Shown one piece after another: positions 1 through 5,182 of a DNA stretch of 11,691 nt. The number at the start of each line of letters is the position of its first letter. The first letter of the stretch is position 1. The notes beneath the pieces were generated by a model. The model saw only the letters and a program-made list of their open reading frames with translations, searched no databases and was not told the origin of the DNA. Source of the DNA: an uncultured Alphaproteobacteria bacterium (lineage in GTDB: Bacteria > Pseudomonadota > Alphaproteobacteria > RUG11792); assembly GCA_910588255.1 (NCBI GenBank), contig CAJUOM010000026.1, positions 1 to 11,691 on the forward strand. The letters are read 5' to 3'. The position numbers were made by a program, and so were the translations under genes.

Positions 1-19
1 GTTAAACTTATATCCTAAC

Positions 20-47
20 TTGAGTCTCGCTTTAGTGCGAGACTCAA
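20..47. terminator. Perfect 11-bp stem-loop, probable terminator
   Basis: TTGAGTCTCGC (20-30) pairs perfectly with GCGAGACTCAA (37-47) around a 6-nt loop. It is one of the few GC-containing stems in the window. On the plus strand it is followed after three bases by GTTTTAATCTT, a weak T-run. On the minus strand no T-run follows. It lies about 85 bases beyond the lpxD stop, so it may end the skp-lpxD transcript, a plus-strand gene from outside the window, or both. Direction is not settled by sequence. Confidence 0.65.
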
Positions 48-132
48 CTGGTTTTAATCTTCTGATTTCATTTGCTTATATTCTAGAGACAATGTTCTCA
101 CGTTTTTGGAAAAATGAAATGCAGAACTATTT

Positions 133-1212
133 TTAAAAAGGTTTTAACAGAATTTTTATTTTATTCCAAAATCCTTTTCTTTGCATTTTTGTTATAAATT
201 CTACAAGTTTCTTCACTGCTATTGTTTGACGATGCCAATTGGTAACATTTGTTGCGGGGGTTCCTGCAATCTTGCTTCCAGATGGTGTATTTTTCATAAT
301 TCCAGATTGCGCTGCTATGACAACTTGATCCCCTATTTTAAGATGCCCAGCTATTCCAACTTGTCCCCCAAAAAAGCATTGGTTACCTATTTTTGTACTT
401 CCCGCAATACCCGTTTGTGCAGCAATAACGCAATATTCTCCTATTTCAACATTATGTGCAACGTGAATCATATTGTCTAATCTTGAATGGCTTCCAATTC
501 TTGTGTCATTCATACTTCCACGATCTATGGTACAATTTGCGCCTATTTGAACATAATCACCAATAATAACTCTTCCTATTTGCAAAACATCGGTAATCCC
601 TGTTTTCCCAATGTGAAATCCGAAACCTTGTTGTCCGATTCTAGATCCAGTTTTGATATAGGTAGACTTTCCAATGACAGCGTACCCAATAGTTACGTTC
701 GGTTCTATATAAGAATTTTTCCCGATTTCTACACCATCTAAAATAGTAACATTACTTCCTATAAACGTTCCCTCCTTTATAATTACACCATCAGAAATTG
801 TTACAAAATCAGAAATATAACAACCAGTTTCTATCGTTGCATTCTTAGAAATTGAGGCTTTTTTCGAGATAAATGATTCTTTTTTGTTTATTTTGATAGA
901 ATAAAGTTCTTTTAACAATAGTGCATGAGCCAAATAAGGTTCTTCAACAACAAGTGAAATCGTGGTGTTTGGCACGAGATGAGCATGATCTTTTTTTACA
1001 ACGCAGGCATAAGCTTTCGTTTTTTTCAACTCCTCAACATATTTGGTATTATGAAAAAATGTAATATTCGAATTTGTGGCATATTCAATAGTTTCAATAT
1101 CTGTGATATGTTTTGCTCCAGAAACATTCTCTGGCAAACTTATTGACAACAAATCACAAATCCGTTTCATAGTGATAAATGGCTTTTTGTTAAAAAATCT
1201 TTGATCTATCAT
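133..1212 (-). CDS. lpxD: UDP-3-O-(3-hydroxyacyl)glucosamine N-acyltransferase LpxD
   Basis: LpxD adds the second 3-hydroxyacyl chain, taken from acyl-ACP, to the 2-amino group of UDP-3-O-acylglucosamine, the third step of lipid A synthesis in the cytoplasm. The 359-residue product is close to the usual 340-360. The N-terminal uridine-binding domain (about 1-110) starts MIDQRFF, as in alphaproteobacterial LpxD, which supports the ATG at 1212 over the internal Met15. Hexapeptide repeats of the left-handed beta-helix fill about 115-325 (IGKNSYIEPNVTIG, IGQQGFGF, IGANCTIDRGSMNDTRIG). The catalytic base should be His253 in the HVAHNVEIG segment, by comparison with E. coli His239. The C-terminus is a basic helix (about 330-359). 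The start overlaps the skp-like stop as ATGA, so translation is probably coupled. A functional lipid A pathway implies an LPS-bearing outer membrane. fabZ and lpxA, often next downstream, are absent here. Confidence 0.96.
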   Translation of the reverse strand: MIDQRFFNKKPFITMKRICDLLSISLPENVSGAKHITDIETIEYATNSNITFFHNTKYVEELKKTKAYACVVKKDHAHLVPNTTISLVVEEPYLAHALLLKELYSIKINKKESFISKKASISKNATIETGCYISDFVTISDGVIIKEGTFIGSNVTILDGVEIGKNSYIEPNVTIGYAVIGKSTYIKTGSRIGQQGFGFHIGKTGITDVLQIGRVIIGDYVQIGANCTIDRGSMNDTRIGSHSRLDNMIHVAHNVEIGEYCVIAAQTGIAGSTKIGNQCFFGGQVGIAGHLKIGDQVVIAAQSGIMKNTPSGSKIAGTPATNVTNWHRQTIAVKKLVEFITKMQRKGFWNKIKILLKPF

Positions 1213-1799
1213 TTCAAATCCTCTAATTTTATGTTGGGCAACACTTTATCCATCTCTTTGACAACTAAGTCGGTTATATCAATATCTTTAGAGGTATAAA
1301 AAATATTTATTTTATCATCAGAAGTTTTGTTTAAAATTAAATTTAACTTAAGTGATTTAGCTAAAGATTCCAATATTGAAAAAAGTTTTGTTTGGGTTAT
1401 ATCTGCGATTTTCAAATCTATATTTCGAATATTTTGCATTTCTTCATTATATTGCCTTGAAAGTGATTTCCATTTTGACTCCAATTTTGCTAATTCGCTA
1501 TTTTTCGCATTTAAAGTTAACTTCGTATTTTTCTTAATTTCATTATAGGAATTTTTAAATTGCTTTTCAGATACTCGGATTTTTGAAACTAAATCTGTTA
1601 CCCTTTGAGAAACTTCTAAATGAACTTTAAAACATTTTGCTTCGTGTTTTAATTTCACTCCATCCAGCACTCCGATTCTTGTTACGTCAAAATTTTCTAA
1701 TTTGGAATTAACATTAGTATATTTATAAACCGTAATTCCAGCAAATGTAATAAATAACAACAAACATAGCAAGAAAGCTCTTTTAATATTTAAAGGCAT
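1209..1799 (-). CDS. Skp/OmpH-family periplasmic chaperone
   Basis: Skp/OmpH proteins are trimeric periplasmic chaperones that hold unfolded outer-membrane proteins on the way to the BAM complex. The 196-residue product starts with a basic stretch and a hydrophobic segment (about 9-26), a signal peptide or membrane anchor. The family's first strand (RIGVLDGVKLKHEAK) follows. A long charged, Lys/Glu-rich coiled coil spans about 60-140. The closing segment LNLILNKTSDDKINIFYTSK then DITDLVVKEMDK matches the end of the Skp fold. ATG at 1799 is chosen; a TTG directly before it (1802) would add one residue. There is no convincing Shine-Dalgarno. Position directly before lpxD matches the conserved bamA-skp-lpxD order, and this supports the call because sequence conservation in Skp is low. 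bamA is not upstream; a divergent gene is there instead. Confidence 0.85.
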   Translation of the reverse strand: MPLNIKRAFLLCLLLFITFAGITVYKYTNVNSKLENFDVTRIGVLDGVKLKHEAKCFKVHLEVSQRVTDLVSKIRVSEKQFKNSYNEIKKNTKLTLNAKNSELAKLESKWKSLSRQYNEEMQNIRNIDLKIADITQTKLFSILESLAKSLKLNLILNKTSDDKINIFYTSKDIDITDLVVKEMDKVLPNIKLEDLK

Positions 1800-1899
1800 C
1801 AATAACCAGAAACTTCATAAATGCTTATTCTATAATACACGTATCAAGAGCTTTATAAAAGGATTAATTTTTGAAACTCTGTTATTTTTTAAGGATGCG

Positions 1900-1928
1900 T
1901 TGATATCATTATATTTTTGTTATAAAAT
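1900..1928 (+). promoter_or_regulatory. Sigma-70-type promoter for the secreted-protein gene
   Basis: TTGATA at 1900-1905 and TAAAAT at 1923-1928 are separated by exactly 17 bases, and transcription would start near 1935, leaving a leader of about 27 nt before the ATG at 1962. It sits in the 160-base spacer between the divergent skp-like gene and the plus-strand gene. No clear Shine-Dalgarno precedes the ATG. On the minus strand of the same spacer I see AT-rich -10-like strings but no well-spaced pair for skp-lpxD. Confidence 0.55.
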
Positions 1929-1961
1929 TATAGAAATAATTAGTTTTGTGATATTATTCTT

Positions 1962-3405
1962 ATGAAAATAATAAGCTTATTATTCATTGTTGCAATTTTT
2001 TATCAGGAATTATTAGCTGCCATTATTTCCTCCAAAGACATTATTTCTCCGGTTTTGCTTAATGAATTTCTTTCAACAGAAACAACAAGTTCCAAAATTT
2101 TAGAACTTTCTCAAAATAAAAAATTTTTTGTGGAAGCTCCGGGAATAAGACCTACAGAAAAGTACTATCAGCCTTTTGAAATAAAAGAAGGTTGTTTGCT
2201 TTCAACTGAATATATGGTAAATGAGCGGGGAGAAAAACAAAATTTTGTATCAACTTTGATTCAAACTACATTGCGCAAAATTGCTTTTAATCAAATTATA
2301 GCTTCTAAAGTCCCTACTTTTCCAAAATTTCCTATAATATTCCGAACTTTAGAAAAAGAGAATTTATCCTTTGTTCATTTAACATATATGTGGGAAGTTT
2401 TGACAAATGAGCTAGGTAATAGTGTAAAACGTGCTTTTGAAAGTGATTATAAAAAATTTGCTTCATACATATTTCAAAAATTATACAAGAGCAATATTTG
2501 ATATTCCTGATTTCTTTCAAAAATGTTATGATCGTGGTATTTTTCAAGCGATTGCCAATCCCTCTGAATCTTTAGATTTTATTTATGAAAAGGAAGAATT
2601 TTTCAGTACCATAAGGTATCTTATAGAGCTGCAAGGGGAAAAGATTAATGAAGATGAATTTCTAAATCTTATTTATAATCTCGATTACCGACTTAATGAA
2701 ACATTTTTTTCGAAATGTCCAAGAGAGTTATTGCCGGAAGATAAAATATATAAAGGACTGACTCATTTTTGTGAGATTGTTAGAGACACATATGCAAAAG
2801 CTCTTTTATTACATGTCTTTATGTATCCTAACAAATTGAAACATCCTGCATTAATAAGAAAGCAAATATTGTGTTTAACCCAAAAGTATGGGCAAGCAGC
2901 CCGTTGGCTCCATCACTTAGCTCCTGATAATGAATTTACACATATCTTTACTGCAGAAGAATACGCAGCAACAAACCACACTTCATTTAGAAAATCTTTT
3001 TGGGCTTTAAAACAAGGTTTTACATGTGTGGATTTTTACAAGACATTACTTCTGAGATTGAAATTTGGTCAAGCAGAATTTAATGTGAACCATGTAGAAA
3101 TAAATCAAAAAGATGGATATCAAAATATAGTTATTGATATAGAATCAAAAAAGGAACAACTTAGTCGAGTTGTCAGTGAAATGAGAACTTTAGACAAAAG
3201 CAGAAATGTGATTGATGCAAATGGTATAAGATTTGTAATTAGAAAACCTAAAGGATATTTTGACTTGATTACAGCCTATCCTGTTTTTCTTGATTCAACT
3301 TCATCTGAATTAAAACCAACAGGCAGTCTCATCGCAAGACTAAAAGACTTCATAGATCTTAGTAAATTTCCAGAATTTACCTCTATAGCTCTAGAGTTAA
3401 GCTAA
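1962..3405 (+). pseudogene. Secreted protein of unknown family, interrupted by a one-base frameshift
   Basis: I do not recognise the family. The first frame (1962-2501) encodes 179 residues starting with a signal peptide (MKIISLLFIVAIF then QELLAA), so the product should leave the cytoplasm. It ends at TGA just as the next frame (+1) becomes coding and runs to TAA at 3405. Removing one A from A5 (2476-2480) or A6 (2451-2456) fuses the frames into about 480 residues, e.g. ...YIFQNYTRAIFDIPDFF. The downstream frame has a possible GTG start at 2431, but its first ~12 residues would be out-of-frame reading of the first part, so one original gene is more likely than two. The distal part is mixed alpha/beta and ends with FVIRKPKGYFDLITAYPVF, which resembles the last hairpin of BECR-fold RNase toxins; this is a weak inference. 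Long open frames on both sides suggest recent damage, sequencing error or slippage-tolerated expression rather than an old pseudogene. Confidence 0.7.
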
Positions 3406-3475
3406 ATAAATCAGAGGGCAGATAGCTAACTCACGGAGGTCTATATTTTATGTGTATACCATCTACCCTATTTAT
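3406..3475 (+). other. 70-nt imperfect stem-loop holding a Shine-Dalgarno and mini-ORF start
   Basis: Directly after the upstream stop codon, ATAAAT (3406-3411) pairs with ATTTAT (3470-3475). AGGGCAGAT (3415-3423) pairs with ATCTACCCT (3461-3469) with one G-U. GGTCTATA (3438-3445) pairs with TGTATACC (3453-3460) with one mismatch and one T-G. Bulges are 3412-3414 and 3424-3437. No T-run follows, so it is not a standard intrinsic terminator. The inner stem and its flank contain GGAGG (3435-3439) followed by ATG (3450) with 10-nt spacing. It could be a processed 3' end, a genome-dispersed repeat, or an RNA switch; the sequence alone cannot decide. Confidence 0.45.
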
Positions 3476-3482
3476 AGAATAA
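3450..3482 (+). CDS. Possible 10-residue mini-ORF
   Basis: ATG at 3450 opens a frame for MCIPSTLFIE and stops at TAA (3480-3482). It is listed because CACGGAGGT just upstream is by far the best Shine-Dalgarno in the window, where most genes have poor ones. The site and start codon are partly buried in the surrounding hairpin. No downstream protein gene is obviously controlled; the next feature is a tRNA. Chance occurrence remains quite possible. Confidence 0.2.
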   Translation: MCIPSTLFIE

Positions 3483-3512
3483 AAATAATTTACACGAAAA
3501 TCAAGTCATTTG

Positions 3513-3587
3513 ATGAAAAAATATAAAGCATTATTTAAAGTAGTGTCAAAATTGTATGGAATTGGATGGGAAAAGCTTGTAAAATAA
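3513..3587 (+). CDS. Possible 24-residue cationic amphipathic peptide
   Basis: ATG at 3513 (an in-frame TTG lies just before at 3510) encodes 24 residues beginning MKKYKALFKVVSKLYGIGW and ending in KLVK, stopping at TAA 3585-3587, six bases before the tRNA. There are seven lysines against one glutamate. Hydrophobic residues recur every 3-4 positions (Y4, L7/F8, V10/V11, L14/Y15), which gives a two-faced helix like small membrane-active toxins or antimicrobial peptides. There is no visible ribosome binding site, and its 3' end overlaps the putative tRNA -10 box, so it may be a chance frame. Confidence 0.2.
   Translation: MKKYKALFKVVSKLYGIGWEKLVK
3580..3585 (+). promoter_or_regulatory. Candidate -10 box for the tRNA gene
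   Basis: TAAAAT at 3580-3585 lies eight bases before the mature tRNA 5' end, so transcription would start at or just before the tRNA. The best-placed -35 at 17-base spacing (TGGAAT, 3557-3562) is poor, so the call is tentative. Confidence 0.3.
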
Positions 3588-3593
3588 AAGTAT

Positions 3594-3669
<76 letters not shown>

Positions 3670-3680
3670 CGTATATAATT

Positions 3681-3701
3681 TAGGAGATTGTTATCATAAT
3701 A
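3681..3701 (+). promoter_or_regulatory. Shine-Dalgarno with no normal start codon after it
   Basis: TAGGAG (3681-3686) is a good ribosome binding site. At the expected 5-9 base distance, in the frame of the transporter, stand only ATT, GTT, ATC, ATA and ATA (3687-3701). The frame is open from here into the transporter, adding up to 25 residues including the first half of its first membrane segment. This suggests that translation begins here at a rare start codon (ATC 3693 or ATA 3696), or that an ATG was lost by mutation or base error. Confidence 0.4.
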
Positions 3702-3761
3702 CACTTAAAACAAAACTTTCAAAATAAAAATATTAAATTTTTTAGATTATTAATAGTTGCT

Positions 3762-5114
3762 TTGCTAGGATTTTCCGCTTGGATGATTTTTAATCCGCTT
3801 CCAGGTTTATCTGAAAAAGGGTTACATATGATAATCTTATTTGTCATATCAATGACGGGAATCATGCTTGAAATAACACGTCCTGTTGCTTTTTTGTTAT
3901 TGATAATGCTTATTGCTACATTAACAAAAACTATAGGTATAAAACAATGTTTTTCAGGTTTTTGTAGTATTGTTCCCTGGCTTTTGTTCCTCGTTCTCTC
4001 ACTGGCTAGAGTTATTACGAAAACGACTTTAGGAATAAGGCTTGCTTATATTTTCATGAAATATTTTGGAAAAGGAATTTACGGACTTTCATATAGCATT
4101 ATACTGACTGAATTTTTCATAGCTCCAATACTTCCAAGTAATACTGCGAGAGGTGCCAGTGTCGGTTTGCCTTTGGTAACATCTATTTCATCTTATATTT
4201 CTGCTCATAAAAAAGGTATTTCAGAAAAAAGAATTGGCTCATATCTTGCTATACTTTATGCTTACAGTAACTCAATATGCAGCTCTTTATTCATAACTGC
4301 AATGATATCAAATGCATTAATTCTTGAAAGCATGACTTCTATAGATTTATCAGTTTCATGGACTTTCTGGTTTAAGTTTATGATATTGCCATGCACTATT
4401 TTGCTTATTATTCTTCCATTTGTGATTAAATTAATTTTAAATCCCAAAATAACAGACCTTGGAGATATTCGATCTCAAGCAATGAAAAATTATAATGAAC
4501 TAGGTCCTTTATCCGAACAAGAAAAGTTTATCCTTATTGTATTTAGTGTAATGTTAATAATGTGGATACTCGCAGATATTATTGATGTTCCAGTGATGGT
4601 AACAACATTATTCGGAGTATGCTTGTTTATGTTTACAGGAATATTAGACATAAAAGAAATGATGTCCTGTTACAGTACATTTAATGCAGTGTTATTGCTT
4701 GGAATATTGATTTCATATGTGAACTGTTTATCAGACTTAGGAGCAATAAATTGGTTCACTGGAGTTATATCAAATTCAATAGGTAATTTTTCTGCAAATA
4801 TATCTTTTCTGTTTTTGGCTATAATATACTTTTTTACACACTATTTTTTCACAGGAGAAGGGGCAAGAATTACAGCGTTATACGCTCCATTTTTGGCTAC
4901 AGGACTAGCTCTTGGAATAGACAAAATTATAGTAGCTATGACTTTGGCGGCATTTAGTTCTATGTCTGATGTTATCGCAAATTATACATGTCCTGTCGCA
5001 TTAACTATGTTTTCTTCCGGATATGTCACTGCAAAAAAGTGGTTTATATGCGGTTTTGTATTTGCAATATTATCAATAACAATCTGGTTTTCCTATATTT
5101 TCTTTATAGTATAA
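3762..5114 (+). CDS. DASS-family dicarboxylate (2-oxoglutarate/malate-type) transporter
   Basis: A polytopic inner-membrane carrier of the divalent anion:Na+ symporter (DASS) family, likely moving C4/C5 dicarboxylates such as malate or 2-oxoglutarate; the precise substrate is inferred. About 12 hydrophobic segments are visible. The first family signature is PSNTARG (SNT at 126-128, counted from TTG 3762). The second half shows GEGARITALYAPFLATGLALG and SSMSDVIANYTCPVALTMFSSGY, corresponding to the second substrate/Na+ site and closing segment. 450 residues is slightly short because the first standard start (TTG 3762; first ATG 3783) cuts into membrane segment 1. The frame continues upstream to TAG 3681-3683 with a basic N-terminus (KNIKFFRLLIVALLGF), so the true start is probably near 3687-3701. 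It is preceded by a tRNA gene. Uptake of host organic acids would suit an intracellular life style. Confidence 0.85.
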   Translation: MLGFSAWMIFNPLPGLSEKGLHMIILFVISMTGIMLEITRPVAFLLLIMLIATLTKTIGIKQCFSGFCSIVPWLLFLVLSLARVITKTTLGIRLAYIFMKYFGKGIYGLSYSIILTEFFIAPILPSNTARGASVGLPLVTSISSYISAHKKGISEKRIGSYLAILYAYSNSICSSLFITAMISNALILESMTSIDLSVSWTFWFKFMILPCTILLIILPFVIKLILNPKITDLGDIRSQAMKNYNELGPLSEQEKFILIVFSVMLIMWILADIIDVPVMVTTLFGVCLFMFTGILDIKEMMSCYSTFNAVLLLGILISYVNCLSDLGAINWFTGVISNSIGNFSANISFLFLAIIYFFTHYFFTGEGARITALYAPFLATGLALGIDKIIVAMTLAAFSSMSDVIANYTCPVALTMFSSGYVTAKKWFICGFVFAILSITIWFSYIFFIV

Positions 5115-5134
5115 AATTTTTTGAAAAAAGGTTT

Positions 5135-5182
5135 ATGAAGACTGTTGCTTGTATGCTACAATCAATAATAGCCCCTCTATGA
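5135..5182 (+). CDS. Possible 15-codon leader ORF before ntrY
   Basis: ATG 5135 encodes MKTVACMLQSIIAPL and stops at TGA 5180-5182. The stop overlaps an in-frame ATG of ntrY (5179-5181) as ATGA, the same coupling seen at skp-lpxD and trkA-prmC. AAAAAAGG (5124-5131) lies just upstream with a short 3-nt gap. It may let ribosomes reach the ntrY start, which has no Shine-Dalgarno of its own. It could equally be chance in AT-rich DNA. Confidence 0.25.
   Translation: MKTVACMLQSIIAPL

Noticed and set aside
2..136. Open frame on the plus strand from the left edge to TAA at 134-136, possibly the tail of a plus-strand gene
   Set aside because: It runs through the perfect hairpin at 20-47, overlaps the lpxD stop, and shows no recognisable protein features. 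44 open codons can occur by chance.
181..741. Plus-strand frames of 99 and 84 codons inside lpxD
   Set aside because: They are antisense shadows of the well-supported LpxD repeats, with Cys/Ser/Asn-rich content and no family likeness.
1830..1850. Minus-strand TTGATA with TATAGA as the skp-lpxD promoter
   Set aside because: The two boxes are only about seven bases apart, too close to act as a -35/-10 pair.
2332..2547. Minus-strand 71-codon frame over the frameshift region
   Set aside because: It lies antisense to two clearly continuing plus-strand frames and has no features of its own.
2431..3405. Treating the second half as a separate gene starting at GTG 2431
   Set aside because: The first dozen residues would be an out-of-frame reading of the upstream part, there is no Shine-Dalgarno, and fusion by one base gives a smooth protein.
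5111..5131. T-run/A-run (AAAATTTTTTGAAAAAAGG) as a terminator after the transporter
   Set aside because: The stem would be pure A/T with almost no loop, and no T-run follows a stable stem.
4988..5182. 64-codon plus-strand frame across the transporter end
   Set aside because: Its first part is an out-of-frame shadow of the transporter; only the last 15 codons from ATG 5135 were kept as a possible leader.
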